Shown: positions 31,247-39,731, counted from the stretch's first letter. The stretch: 64,000 nucleotides of DNA from Ferrimonas sp. YFM (GCF_030296015.1 NZ_AP027368.1:2914001-2978000); one strand, 5' to 3'. The notes: generated from the sequence alone by a model not told the origin. Numbers and translations are program-made.

Positions 31247-31306
31247 AATCCCTATCTCTCCGCCATATACAAAGAAGCCCGCCTAGTGCGGGCTTTTTGC
31301 ATTTCT
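31247..31306 (+). repeat. 60-bp direct repeat, copy 2, without the tRNA body
   Basis: This copy carries the last 19 bases of tRNA-Ser and the terminator but no tRNA 5' part. The 100-base segment between copies contains GCAACGAGCGCAGCGAGTAA and related short palindromic words. The accessory region begins just beyond it. Confidence 0.9.
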
Positions 31307-31381
31307 GACCTCACACAAAAATGGCGTACGCCTCGGCCACCTCAGCGAATTGTGACATGACACTCAGGCCCCTGTTGGCAA

Positions 31382-32437
31382 TCATTGATCGCGTAAGGAC
31401 TGCATATCGATGACGAATCGATATTTAACATCGGATCTCATCACTCGATCATAGGCAGCATTGATATCTTGCATATCAATCATTTCAACATCAGAGACAA
31501 TATTGTGCTGAGCACAGAAATCGAGCATCTCCTGCGTCTCTTTGATTCCACCAATGAGAGAGCCTGCAACAATCCTGCGGCCAAAAGCCAGCGGCATAGT
31601 GTTGAGCTCAGTCAAAGAGGCACCCACCACCGCCATGGCCTTACCAAGCTTAAGCAGGGGGATATAGGGCGTAATATCGTGTTTCACAGGAATTGTGTTA
31701 AGCAAAAAATCGAAGCTGCCATGGTGCGCGAGCATTTGCTCCTCATCCGTTGAAACCAAAACATCGCTTGCCCCCAGACGCTTGGCATCTTCACCTTTTT
31801 CCTGAGATCGGGTAATCATGACAACTTCCGCCCCCATGGCAACCGCCAGTTTCACGCCCATGTGGCCCAAACCACCAAGGCCTATCACACCGACTTTGTC
31901 GCCAGCCTTCACATTCCATTGACGCAATGGGGAGTAGGTTGTAATACCTGCGCACAGAAGTGGAGCAACCGCTTTGGTATCCAGATCTTCAGACACTTTT
32001 AAGACAAATTCATGGTCAACCACAATCTGGGTAGAATACCCGCCTTGGGTAATCGTATCTTTGCCAAACGGATCTGGGCTGCCATAGGTCATAATCATGC
32101 CCTTTTCACAATGCTGCTCAAGATCTTGTTCGCAAGCTGAACATTCTCGACATGAATCAATCATGCAACCCACGCCAACCAGTTCACCTATAGAGAAATT
32201 CTGAACATCCTGGCCTACGTTTGTCACGCGGCCAATTATTTCATGCCCAGGCACAAGTGGATAAACAGACATCCCCCAATCATTATGCGCCATATGAATA
32301 TCACTATGGCATACACCACAAAATAAAATATCTATCTGCACATCTTTTGGCCCTACCTTTCGACGATTAAAGTCGTAAGGCTTTAGCTTACTGGATGAAT
32401 CATAAGCAGCATAAGACTTCGTGCTAGCCATCTTCAT
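31382..32437 (-). CDS. Zinc-dependent NAD(P) alcohol dehydrogenase (YahK/CAD type)
   Basis: The 351-residue product is a medium-chain dehydrogenase of the cinnamyl-alcohol type. It has catalytic-zinc residues in GVCHSDIH (about 41-48) and PGHEIIG (about 63-69), the structural-zinc Cys cluster C-x4-C-x2-C-x7-C (DSCRECSACEQDLEQHC), and the nucleotide-binding GLGGLGHMGVKLA (about 187-199). Such enzymes reduce a broad range of aldehydes using NADPH. Its DNA is more AT-rich than the chromosomal genes on the left, consistent with transfer. It lies on the same strand as the SDR gene, 127 bases downstream of it. Confidence 0.9.
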   Translation of the reverse strand: MKMASTKSYAAYDSSSKLKPYDFNRRKVGPKDVQIDILFCGVCHSDIHMAHNDWGMSVYPLVPGHEIIGRVTNVGQDVQNFSIGELVGVGCMIDSCRECSACEQDLEQHCEKGMIMTYGSPDPFGKDTITQGGYSTQIVVDHEFVLKVSEDLDTKAVAPLLCAGITTYSPLRQWNVKAGDKVGVIGLGGLGHMGVKLAVAMGAEVVMITRSQEKGEDAKRLGASDVLVSTDEEQMLAHHGSFDFLLNTIPVKHDITPYIPLLKLGKAMAVVGASLTELNTMPLAFGRRIVAGSLIGGIKETQEMLDFCAQHNIVSDVEMIDMQDINAAYDRVMRSDVKYRFVIDMQSLRDQ

Positions 32438-32564
32438 TCTCCATCTGGTTATTCGATGCCATTGCTCACCGCGAGCAATGGCATCTCTTTAATGAAGTCA
32501 CACCCCTTAACTAGATATAAAAACTAATAGGAATGTTACGTCGTACCAAGGTGTATCAGAGTAC

Positions 32565-33332
32565 TTAATCAACGAAGTTTGGCTGACCATTTGAGGCGGA
32601 TATTCCACCATCCACTGGTAAATTGACCCCATTAATAAAGCTCGCTTCTTCGCTCAAAAGAAACACAATGGCTGACGCAATCTCCTCCGGCCTGGCCGCT
32701 CTACCCAACGGCATGCGATTTCGAAATTTCACCATCATCTCTTCATTCCCTGTCAGGAATGCGGCCATATCCGTATCAGTCAGACTTGGGGCCACAGCAT
32801 TAACACGTACGCCTTGCCTGCCCAGATCAAGCGCCAAAGACCGTGTGAAGTTACTCACTGCACCCTTGGATGCACAGTACGGACTGAAACCCCAATCACC
32901 TCCAATGCCGGACACAGAGGAGACATTGACGATAGAACCGCCGACTTTTTTCAAGTATTCAACTGACATATTGATGGTATTAAAAACGCCTTCAACATTG
33001 ATCGACATGACCTGTTTCCAATCATCGATAGTCACATCATCAATGGCACCACCAATGGCTACAGCAGCATTGTTCACAAGTCCATCAAGGCGGCCAAACT
33101 GGGCAATGTGGGCAAGAATCAACCTTTCTACATCTTCACGATTGCTAACGTCACCTTGCACTGCAAGTATTTGGCTATCCTGCGCAATTTCTGCCTTAAC
33201 AGATTCCAGTTTGGATTGAGTACGACCAAAGATGGTGACTGACCAACCGTTTTGAACAAGTTTCTTCGCAGTGGCTGCGCCCATGCCTGAACCACCGCCA
33301 GTGATTATTGCTGACCTTGAAAAATCTGACAT
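32565..33332 (-). CDS. SDR family oxidoreductase
   Basis: The 255-residue product is a classical short-chain dehydrogenase. It has a cofactor motif TGGGSGMG (about 11-18), NNAA (about 86-89), catalytic Ser in NVSSVSG, the YCASK active site (about 151-155), and a C-terminal INGVNLPVDGG. It probably oxidises or reduces a small alcohol or ketone. Together with the alcohol dehydrogenase it forms a minus-strand pair with low GC, in the island that starts after tRNA-Ser. The substrate is unknown. Confidence 0.9.
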   Translation of the reverse strand: MSDFSRSAIITGGGSGMGAATAKKLVQNGWSVTIFGRTQSKLESVKAEIAQDSQILAVQGDVSNREDVERLILAHIAQFGRLDGLVNNAAVAIGGAIDDVTIDDWKQVMSINVEGVFNTINMSVEYLKKVGGSIVNVSSVSGIGGDWGFSPYCASKGAVSNFTRSLALDLGRQGVRVNAVAPSLTDTDMAAFLTGNEEMMVKFRNRMPLGRAARPEEIASAIVFLLSEEASFINGVNLPVDGGISASNGQPNFVD

Positions 33333-33668
33333 TATTTCTCTCCATATTTTCTAGAGTATTTAGCCGAGTTTCTTGAGCTAAATGCTATAACATTCCATCC
33401 TTTTATAATTTCAAGAAAATCTTCCCGCCAATCATCCTTGATTAGGCTATATAGATAATCTAGTGCCAGTAAAAATTGCACCACAACATTAAATATAGAT
33501 CGTTATGGTGTTCGCCCTTAAGCCATTCTTAAGAGGCTCTACAGAGCAAAAACATGAATAATGATGTAAGAATTACAAAAATTGGGACAACAGACATAAA
33601 GAGGTTTCGGCTCAGTCAGCAACTTGAATAATCCACTAACACTGAGCCTTTCTTTCAGATCTCCGGAC
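33333..33668. other. Intergenic stretch between SDR gene and IS630-type element
   Basis: About 335 AT-rich bases have no supported gene. No attC-like sequence is seen here, so the integron array does not continue on this side of the IS. The SDR promoter presumably lies near its right part. Confidence 0.5.
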
Positions 33669-33670
33669 TA

Positions 33671-34834
33671 AATAACTGTTCCGAAATGTAGATCACTGGG
33701 ATGTAGAGTAGGAAGGGAACTCGGTTGCGTTTTGGCGATCTGATCAATCGCCAAACCAAACAGCCACCAAAACGAACCGAGTCCCGCAATGCTAACACTT
33801 CCAGACCGCGCAGAGCGACGCCGTATCATCCAAAAAATGCATAAAACCAACGACAGAGATCACTGTCGCAGGCTCAATGCCATCCTGCTCCTGGCTAACG
33901 GCTACAACGTCACCGAAGTCTCGCGGATGATGGCGGCTGGTCGTTCCTCTATCAACCGTTGGATTCAGTGGTATACCCAGTGTGGTCTTGAGGGCCTTGA
34001 GTCGATGAACCGGGGCCGGGTTGCCACACAGCCATACCAGCAAATCAAGGTTGTTTTAGAGGCGTTGATTCAAATCTCTCCCCAAGATATCGGTTACCAG
34101 CGGTCACGTTGGAGCACAGAGCTGATGGCTATTGAGATTAACCGGATTATGGGCTTAAACGTGCATGCGTCTACCATTCGTCGTTGGTTGCCCAGGATGG
34201 GCATTGTCTGGCGCAGAGTAGCGCCAACACTGCATATCAGAGACCCCGATAGGGACGCCAAGTTGGCCCGTATAAAGCAGGCGCTGGAAAGATGCTGTAC
34301 AGATCATCCGGTGTTCTACGAGGACGAAGTGGACATCCATTTGAACCCCAAGTTGGGGTCAGACTGGATGCCACGAGGTAAGCAGAAGAAGGTGGCAACG
34401 CCAGGGCAAAATGCTAAACACTATCTGGCTGGCGCACTGCATGCGAAAACAGGTCGAGTGTCCTATGTCGCCAGCACCAGCAAAGACTCAAACCTGTTCC
34501 TATCGATGCTGCAACGGCTAAAACGCCAATATCGAAGGGCCAAAACCATCACGCTTATCGTGGACAATTACATCATCCACAAGAGCAAGAAAACACTGCG
34601 CTGGTTGGCCAGAAACCCGAAGTTCATTTTGCTGTTTCAGCCGGTTTACTCACCATGGGTCAACAAGATCGAAAAGCTCTGGCATGCGCTCCATGAGACA
34701 GTCACCCGCAATCATCAGTGCAAAGCCATGTGGCAGTTGCTGAAACGAGTCCGGTACTTCATGGACAATGCATCACCTTATCCCGGTGGAGACCATGGAC
34801 TGTTGAAAGTGGAGCACAATTAGGATCAGCTATT
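33671..34834 (+). mobile_element. IS630-family insertion sequence
   Basis: The element carries one transposase gene and imperfect terminal repeats (left AATAACTGTTCC, right complement AATAGCTGATCC). It is flanked by TA on both sides (33669-33670 and 34835-34836), the TA target duplication typical of this family. It cuts the last visible integron cassette gene; the TA plus one IS base form that gene's stop codon. Confidence 0.8.
33789..34823 (+). CDS. IS630-family transposase
   Basis: The 344-residue product has an N-terminal pair of helix-turn-helix regions (about 25-125, NVTEVSRMMAAGRSSINRW). The DDE integrase core follows: FYEDEVDIHLNP (first Asp, about 177), LIVDNYIIHKSK (second Asp, about 258) and PVYSPWVNKIEKLW (Glu, about 295). 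The order and spacing match IS630/Tc1-mariner enzymes. The frame is intact, so the element may be active. Confidence 0.9.
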   Translation: MLTLPDRAERRRIIQKMHKTNDRDHCRRLNAILLLANGYNVTEVSRMMAAGRSSINRWIQWYTQCGLEGLESMNRGRVATQPYQQIKVVLEALIQISPQDIGYQRSRWSTELMAIEINRIMGLNVHASTIRRWLPRMGIVWRRVAPTLHIRDPDRDAKLARIKQALERCCTDHPVFYEDEVDIHLNPKLGSDWMPRGKQKKVATPGQNAKHYLAGALHAKTGRVSYVASTSKDSNLFLSMLQRLKRQYRRAKTITLIVDNYIIHKSKKTLRWLARNPKFILLFQPVYSPWVNKIEKLWHALHETVTRNHQCKAMWQLLKRVRYFMDNASPYPGGDHGLLKVEHN

Positions 34835-35109
34835 TAGAACCAATGCTTGTTCATAAGTCGTAGAAAGTCTTTCGTTATCGGGTAGCCTGATGCAGAACCA
34901 ATCACTGAGTCTATCGAGCATTCAGGACAAATTGCTGTTTGCCCAACTCTGTCGGACTCCTTATCTGTGAGAGTAAAATCTGTCCATTCCACAATTTCGG
35001 ATGGGTTAAAAATTTCTAGACAGTAAAAACAACCACATAGCTCCGAATCTAATATCTCCTGTCGATGAAGGATAGAGCTTTTATGCGCTGCGATATGCTT
35101 TTCTTCCAC
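34834..35109 (-). CDS. Cassette 10: CxxC-containing small protein, 3' end cut by IS630 element
   Basis: The start is GTG at 35109 with AAGGAGG just upstream, giving 91 residues. The product has CGCFYC and CPEC pairs, suggesting a small zinc-binding fold, and the segment GYPITKDFLRLMNKHWF. I recall similar proteins annotated only as cytoplasmic or hypothetical. The stop codon TAA is formed by the TA target duplication plus the first base of the IS, so the true C-terminus and the cassette's own attC are missing. It is the last cassette from attI. Confidence 0.7.
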   Translation of the reverse strand: MEEKHIAAHKSSILHRQEILDSELCGCFYCLEIFNPSEIVEWTDFTLTDKESDRVGQTAICPECSIDSVIGSASGYPITKDFLRLMNKHWF

Positions 35110-35127
35110 TTGTCCTCCTTGCACATT

Positions 35128-35230
35128 TAACGCCACGCCTAAGCGGCGCAAAACAAAGCTTGGCTACAGTCCGTGAGGTACGAGCACAAGCCAAGCGTTT
35201 TTTGTCCGTGTCTTAAGGCACTTGTTATAT
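35128..35230 (-). repeat. attC site of cassette 9
   Basis: On the minus strand it runs from the inverse core TATAACAAG to GCTTAGGCGTGGCGTTA. Between them are inverted arms (CGCTTGGC..GCCAAGC) and a central CTCGTACCTCACGGA region. It closely resembles the attC sites at 39365 and 42647. Confidence 0.85.
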
Positions 35231-35234
35231 GTAG

Positions 35235-35432
35235 CTAACCAAACTGGTCCATCAACGTCATCACTTGAGAAGCTATCAACGCGAAGCCTATGACTATTGA
35301 CGTTGTGGGTGAAGAAAAATTTCTACTTACCGGACTATCTTTCTTGAGGTTTAGCCCACGTACAATGAAACCTATTCCGACACCTATCATCACCATACTG
35401 ATGATCAAACCGGCTAATGAACTGGAAGACAA
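35235..35432 (-). CDS. Cassette 9: small membrane protein
   Basis: The 65-residue product starts at TTG 35432, with a purine-rich AGAGGAAAGAGAG just upstream. It has two hydrophobic segments (about 8-28 and 42-62) and ends QVMTLMDQFG. No family is recognised. It lies between the IS1111-type element copy 1 and the attC at 35128. Its short leader suggests it relied on a promoter further up the array, now separated by the IS. Confidence 0.55.
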   Translation of the reverse strand: MSSSSLAGLIISMVMIGVGIGFIVRGLNLKKDSPVSRNFSSPTTSIVIGFALIASQVMTLMDQFG

Positions 35433-35565
35433 CTCTCTTTCCTCTTACATATAGACATCATGATTCCCTGTGCAAAGGTCGACCTCCTGCGTTTTATCGT
35501 GGGTTAGTAAAACCAGAGCCACACTGTTTGTTGTATCACGCAATCAAACACAACAGGAGGTCGAC

Positions 35566-36693
35566 ATGATTAAAGCTAACACACTTTTCGTCGGACTGGA
35601 TGTGCACAAGGAAACCACGGATGTCGCTTTGATTTCCGATTCGATGGGCGACACCGTTCGCTACTACGGCACCGTTCCCACCAACATGAAAGCCTTCGAC
35701 AAGCTGCTAAAGCAGCAGGCGACCAAGGCCAATAAACTCTGTGTTGTCTATGAAGCCGGCCCTTGCGGCTTCTGGCTCTACCGCCATCTCAATAAGCGCG
35801 ATATCGACTGCTGGGTCATTGCACCTGCTCTCATCCCAAAAGCTCCTGGCGATAAAGTGAAGACCGACAAACGCGACGCTTGCACCTTGGCACGCCTAGC
35901 TCGCTCGGGGGACATTGCCCCCATATACATACCTGACGCCAGAGACGAGGCCATTCGCGATCTTATTCGCTGTCGCGAGGACGCCATGCTGGACCTGCGG
36001 CAAGCTCGTCAGCGGCTCAAGTCGTTTCTACTGCGCAATGGCCACCCCTGTAGCGGTCGACAAAACTGGACCGACGCCTATAAACGCCACCTGGCTGACA
36101 TCCACTTCTCCGAGCCAGCACAGAAGATCACCTTTCAGGACTATATTCACACTGTCACCGAGCGTTACGAACGCCTGCAACGCCTCGAACTCGAAATGGA
36201 GACCCTGGCCGAATCCTGGCGCTGGTATCCCTTGGTACAGCAACTCACGGCGCTGCGAGGCATCCGCTTCCTGTCGGCCATCACCCTGATGGCGGAACTT
36301 GGCGACCTGCGGCGTTTCACCAACCCCAGGCAACTCATGAACTTCGTGGGGCTAACCCCCAGTGAACGTTCAAGTGGTACTAGGGAAAGGCGCGGGAACA
36401 TCACCAAATGTGGCAATACCCACGCTCGGCGCATCCTCATTGAAGCCGCCTGGGCCTATCGCTTTAGCCCCAAAGTCTCCCGAGAAATGCAGATACGTCA
36501 GCAGCACCACTCACACAAGCTGCAACAACGCTCCTGGGAGGTACAACTGCGCCTGTGTGCCCGCTTCCGGCGGTTGCAAGCACGAGGCAAAGAGTACAAC
36601 AAAGTGGTCACCGCCGTGGCCAGAGAGCTCACGGGCTACCTGTGGGACATCGCTCAGCGTTTTGAACCAGAGCGCCGTGTCCACATAGGCTGA
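35566..36693 (+). CDS. IS110-family transposase, copy 1
   Basis: The start is the ATG at 35566, with ACAGGAGGTCGAC before it; the longer frame from 35470 is an extension. The 375-residue product has the N-terminal RuvC-like DEDD domain (FVGLDVHKETTD, VVYEAGPCG, TDKRDACTLARL) and the C-terminal domain with the catalytic Ser in GLTPSERSSG before RERRGNITKCGN. Enzymes of this family are serine/DEDD recombinases that use a guide RNA made from the element's non-coding end. The frame is intact. Confidence 0.9.
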   Translation: MIKANTLFVGLDVHKETTDVALISDSMGDTVRYYGTVPTNMKAFDKLLKQQATKANKLCVVYEAGPCGFWLYRHLNKRDIDCWVIAPALIPKAPGDKVKTDKRDACTLARLARSGDIAPIYIPDARDEAIRDLIRCREDAMLDLRQARQRLKSFLLRNGHPCSGRQNWTDAYKRHLADIHFSEPAQKITFQDYIHTVTERYERLQRLELEMETLAESWRWYPLVQQLTALRGIRFLSAITLMAELGDLRRFTNPRQLMNFVGLTPSERSSGTRERRGNITKCGNTHARRILIEAAWAYRFSPKVSREMQIRQQHHSHKLQQRSWEVQLRLCARFRRLQARGKEYNKVVTAVARELTGYLWDIAQRFEPERRVHIG

Positions 36694-36959
36694 CAATCTG
36701 GAAAACCATCCTGGTGATGCAGATCGGCGGCAGCGGTGAGAGCAACCCTCGAGGGCGTTAGGCGTTTATATGCGCGCACATAGAATGAGGCAAGGCTCCA
36801 GCGGCGCAAACAAGTAATGCGGATAACCAAACCCGCGAATATCAGCAAGGTCAACCGCCGAACATTGACTTGCCAAAGGTCTCTCACCAGGGTGTCCAAG
36901 CCGGCCTTTTAGGGCCCGGCATGGACAAGTCTGTGCCTATTGACAGGGGGAATCATATC
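36694..36959 (+). ncRNA. Candidate guide (seek/bridge) RNA region of IS copy 1
   Basis: In the IS1111 group the guide RNA is expected in the non-coding end after the transposase gene. Here bases 36752-36771 read AGGGCGTTAGGCGTTTATAT, holding two copies of the GGCGTT/GCGTT word that forms the attC core next to the element. Several local inverted repeats occur. The RNA itself and its pairing are inferred. Confidence 0.45.
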
Positions 36960-37014
36960 AACGCCCTAATCAGCCGCGCTGTTTTTTGGCGTCGGCTGGA
37001 TTTTCTTGTTAGAG
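36960..37014 (-). repeat. attC site of cassette 8 (short), core split by IS copy 1
   Basis: On the minus strand it reads from TCTAACAAG through complementary arms (CAGCCGACGCC..GGCGTT type) to TTAGGGCGTT, where the IS begins. The gene of cassette 8 reads through it and stops inside. Confidence 0.75.
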
Positions 37015-37397
37015 GGACATAAATGTGTAATTACTGGTAATTCATAAGCTAAGACAGACACGCACTCGTTTAAACCTACGATCAAAAACTCCACCGGTTC
37101 ATACAGCTTACCTGAGACGAAATGGTCTCTCGATTTCTCGAGGTCGTTCCAACCTCCGCATAGAACTTTAAAGCACCAGCCCTTGAGCAGGTTGCACTCA
37201 GTCCAGAACTCGCAAAGATCGCCTTCGTCCAGTACACGAAATCCATAAATTGTGTCAAAATGGACTCTTGCTCTCCAACTGTTTGACTCAACAATAACCT
37301 CCAAACCGTCAGAAGATAGCTTCACCTCTTCAACGGTTGTTGTTCGATCAGAAACAAAGTCTGTTTCAACAACTGATACCTTCGGCTCGAAAATCAT
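36966..37397 (-). CDS. Cassette 8: hypothetical protein reading into attC
   Basis: The 143-residue product starts at ATG 37397 with AAGGACAC upstream. It is probably soluble and rich in beta structure. No family is recognised. The C-terminus NKKIQPTPKNSAAD is the translated attC site; similar KKIQPTPK tails are common in integron cassette genes for this reason. The attC of cassette 7, split by an IS3 element, lies just before its start. Confidence 0.65.
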   Translation of the reverse strand: MIFEPKVSVVETDFVSDRTTTVEEVKLSSDGLEVIVESNSWRARVHFDTIYGFRVLDEGDLCEFWTECNLLKGWCFKVLCGGWNDLEKSRDHFVSGKLYEPVEFLIVGLNECVSVLAYELPVITHLCPSNKKIQPTPKNSAAD

Positions 37398-37514
37398 CCG
37401 TGTCCTTCTAACGCCTGCTTAACAGGCAAATGCTGGTTGGCTAAAATCCGAAGCGCAGCGTAGGAGCCAACCAGTATTTGTTGATCCTGACCCGATAAAG
37501 TGGACACGGGTTTG

Positions 37515-38402
37515 TTATGCCGCGAGTCTCTCGAACTGGTGTGGACTTTGGTAGCCCAAGCTCGAGTGTAATCGTCGACGGTTATAGAACTGGTCAATGT
37601 AGTTAGCCAGTTCGTCTCTCAGCTTCCAATGATCTCGGAACCGTGCTCCCTGGAACATTTCGCCTTTCAATGTATGGAAAAATGACTCCACCTCGGCGTT
37701 GTCAGTACAGCAACCAGCTCGGTTCAAGCTGTGTCTGATTCCATGGCGCTTGTAGTAACCTTGTAGGTTTTCATTCAGATACTCAATACCTCGGTCAGAA
37801 TGGAACAGCAGGCCCCCTTTCGGGCGCCGCGTGCGTAGCGCTTTCACCAAGGCACCTTCAGTCAATTTTGACGTCCGGTTATCGCTGAATGACCAACCGA
37901 CAACCTTTCTGGAGTACAGGTCGATAATCACCGCCAGGTAATACCATTTCCGCCCTAGCTTTAAGTAGGTAACGTCGCCGGACCATTGCTGATTGACAGC
38001 AGTTGGGGCATCACTAGTCAGCCTCAGGTTTTCTGTTGCCTTCAAAGTTTGCCGGCGCTTGTTCATTTGACGGTAAACCCTCACAGAACGCGCCCTAAGG
38101 CCAAGTTCACGCATTAGCCTGGACACTCGCTTTCGAGCCACGCTAATGCCTTTCTGCTTCAGCTGGGCATGAATTCGAGGGCTGCCGTAGCGCTCTTTGG
38201 ACAAACGGAAAAGCCGCTGAATCTCTCTGCTCAGGACGCTATCAGTTTGAGCGCGTTGACTGGGCTGACGCTTCTTCCAGGCATAGAAACCTGACCGTGA
38301 AACGCCGACAAACTGGCATAATCTCGATAGTCGGATTTTACCCTGATATCGCGCTACGAATCGGAACGATTCCTCTGTTCCTCGGCTTGAAACCGTTGCC
38401 AC
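37515..38402 (-). CDS. IS3-family transposase OrfB
   Basis: The 295-residue frame holds the DDE integrase core: WSGDVTYLKLG (first Asp), LLFHSDRGIEYL (second Asp) and the NAEVESFFHTLKGE segment (Glu), ending RRRLHSSLGYQSPHQFE, the usual IS3 C-terminus. An N-terminal HTH_21-like region precedes it. It is normally made as an OrfAB fusion by -1 frameshifting at the run of six A (38403-38408, sequence AAAAAAG) inside the end of orfA. The frame is intact. Confidence 0.9.
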   Translation of the reverse strand: MATVSSRGTEESFRFVARYQGKIRLSRLCQFVGVSRSGFYAWKKRQPSQRAQTDSVLSREIQRLFRLSKERYGSPRIHAQLKQKGISVARKRVSRLMRELGLRARSVRVYRQMNKRRQTLKATENLRLTSDAPTAVNQQWSGDVTYLKLGRKWYYLAVIIDLYSRKVVGWSFSDNRTSKLTEGALVKALRTRRPKGGLLFHSDRGIEYLNENLQGYYKRHGIRHSLNRAGCCTDNAEVESFFHTLKGEMFQGARFRDHWKLRDELANYIDQFYNRRRLHSSLGYQSPHQFERLAA

Positions 38403-38689
38403 TTTTTTAGCAGATCATTCTCCAGCTCTAACTCAGCAAGACGCCGCTTGAGTTGGCTGATTTCATCACTTTTGGAAAGCTGCTCTGGCTGCTTTTTAGT
38501 CTTTTTTGTCATGCCCCATTTGCCGTCTCGGTACTCTTTGCGCCAACGAGACAACATGAACGGATGAATGTCCAGAGCTTGGGCTACTTCCTTTACTGAA
38601 CGATGAGGAAGGTGTGACCAAGTCACCGCTTTTACCTTGAACTCTACACTGTACTGCTGGGTTCGTTTTCCTGTCTTGTAGGCAGGCAT
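38354..38689 (-). CDS. IS3-family OrfA (helix-turn-helix subunit)
   Basis: The 111-residue product has a helix-turn-helix (about 10-55, YSVEFKVKAVTW and VKEVAQALDIHPFMLSRWRKEY) and a leucine-zipper-like coil (ISQLKRRLAELELENDLLKKW). It overlaps orfB by 49 bases, with the slippery AAAAAAG in the overlap. It binds the IS ends and controls transposition. Confidence 0.88.
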   Translation of the reverse strand: MPAYKTGKRTQQYSVEFKVKAVTWSHLPHRSVKEVAQALDIHPFMLSRWRKEYRDGKWGMTKKTKKQPEQLSKSDEISQLKRRLAELELENDLLKKWQRFQAEEQRNRSDS

Positions 38690-38761
38690 TGTGACACCTT
38701 AATCTAACGATTTTGGTGTCCACTAAAACGGGTCAACTTCATGTCCTAGTTTAAGCGCTTG

Positions 38762-39313
38762 TTAGTTGCATTTTATATTATGTATATAGTAACCCGCGAT
38801 ACCCTCTATATAATATATGTCGCAATATTTTTTCTCGTTTGGGCAAATATGTCCAAAACCCGCAACTTTCCACTCTTCGCCGTTATTCAAATGAAATAAC
38901 GACCAACTTCCTCTTGTTTTATCTCTTCCAGTTCTAAGGCATGTGGCATTGTTAACTTGGTATAACCCACTAAGCATTTTTGTTGGATATGCTGGCAGTG
39001 TAGCAATCAGCATATAAACATAAAACCCTGCAATCAAGCTAATTAGAGGTAATGCAAAAAGACTAAGAATGAATTGTCTGTACTTTCCTTCTTTGTAAGA
39101 AAGTGCTAAATAACGGAACCCTGCCGGTTTTTTATCTGTTCCTCTAAAAACGGAAAAAGAAATTATTAACGTAAACAATATGAAAATGGAAGTGTAGGGA
39201 ATAACAATAGATTCTAATAATTCAAATGGAACATAAGGGGTTTTAGCTCCAAGAATTATCCCCAATACTGACAATCCAAAAACACTCAGTATTATTGTTA
39301 CTTTCTTTTCCAT
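38762..39313 (-). CDS. Cassette 7: hypothetical membrane protein
   Basis: The 183-residue product starts at ATG 39313. It has hydrophobic segments at about 5-24, 36-56 and 82-108, followed by a soluble Cys-containing C-terminal half (NNATCLRTGRDKTRGSWSLF and the HICPNEKKYCDIYYIEG region). AT-rich codon use contrasts with the core genome. No family is recognised. The stop lies within the attC that the IS3 element interrupts. Confidence 0.6.
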   Translation of the reverse strand: MEKKVTIILSVFGLSVLGIILGAKTPYVPFELLESIVIPYTSIFILFTLIISFSVFRGTDKKPAGFRYLALSYKEGKYRQFILSLFALPLISLIAGFYVYMLIATLPAYPTKMLSGLYQVNNATCLRTGRDKTRGSWSLFHLNNGEEWKVAGFGHICPNEKKYCDIYYIEGIAGYYIHNIKCN

Positions 39314-39364
39314 CTTAATCCATACTCGAAAACTAGACCGTGGCCGAAATTACGCACTGGCAAC

Positions 39365-39466
39365 TAACGCCCCGCCTAAGCGGCGCAAAACAGTGCTTGG
39401 CTACAATCTGCGAGGTACGAGCGCAAGCCAAGCGTTTTGCGTCCGTGAGTTCAGGCGCTTGTTATA
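39365..39466 (-). repeat. attC site of cassette 6
   Basis: On the minus strand it runs CTATAACAAGCGCCTGAACTC..GCGCCGCTTAGGCGGGGCGTTA with arms CGCTTGGC/GCCAAGC. It is nearly identical to the site at 42647. Confidence 0.88.
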
Positions 39467-39478
39467 GTTTCTAATCGC

Positions 39479-39709
39479 CTAATCCTGATAGCTGTTCGGA
39501 ATCTCTTTCTTGAAAGCCATGATGCACTTCTCGACAACCTCTAAAGGGAGTGACTCCCGATAGATAGACATAGTTGTGTCACGTCGCCGGTCATCCCTGA
39601 AAATCTCAAGTACAAGCTCCTTGCCGCTATAGAGTTCAAGCCCTATACCGTCTCTTTCTTCACTCACATCAGATGCAATGATAAGCGAGTAACCCTGGAT
39701 GGCCGTCAC
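39479..39709 (-). CDS. Cassette 6: hypothetical protein
   Basis: The 76-residue product starts at ATG 39709. It looks like a small soluble alpha/beta protein (SLIIASDVSEERDGIGLELY, then VEKCIMAFKKEI). Its N-terminal half reads like a run of strands with the ..GKELVLEIFRDDRRRDTTM.. segment. No family is recognised. It lies between two attC sites, which is the main support for it being a real cassette gene. Confidence 0.6.
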   Translation of the reverse strand: MTAIQGYSLIIASDVSEERDGIGLELYSGKELVLEIFRDDRRRDTTMSIYRESLPLEVVEKCIMAFKKEIPNSYQD

Positions 39710-39731
39710 GACTCACGCCTCCGAAAAACTA

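Larger units (their letters stand above)
35451..36959 (+). mobile_element. IS110-family (IS1111-type) element, copy 1, in an attC core site
   Basis: The 1509-bp unit matches 40692-42200 end to end with few base changes. Subterminal inverted repeats (ATGATTCCC near the left end, GGGGAATCAT near the right) lie a few bases inside the ends, and no target duplication is seen. These are traits of the IS1111 group. Right of it the plus strand continues AACGCC, the end of an attC core; left of it a cassette leader begins. The 266 bases after the transposase gene are non-coding. Confidence 0.88.
37482..38741 (-). mobile_element. IS3-family insertion sequence inside an attC
   Basis: The 1260-bp element has imperfect inverted repeats of about 27 bases (TGATCCTGACCCG..GTGGACAC at the left; TGAAGTTGACCCG..GTGGACACC in the complement of the right). 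A 3-bp target duplication TGT flanks it (37479-37481 and 38742-38744). It carries overlapping orfA and orfB with a frameshift signal. Confidence 0.88.
37409..38767 (-). repeat. attC site of cassette 7, interrupted by an IS3-family element
   Basis: The two parts are 37409-37481 and 38745-38767. Rejoined, they give CTAACAAGCGCTTAAAC at one end, arms GGTTGGCT..AGCCAACC, and TTAAGCAGGCGTTA at the other. This is a normal attC layout of about 95 bases. Confidence 0.75.

Noticed and set aside
37394-37597. A 67-codon minus-strand frame
   Set aside because: It spans attC sequence and the end of the IS3 element and has no ribosome binding site.
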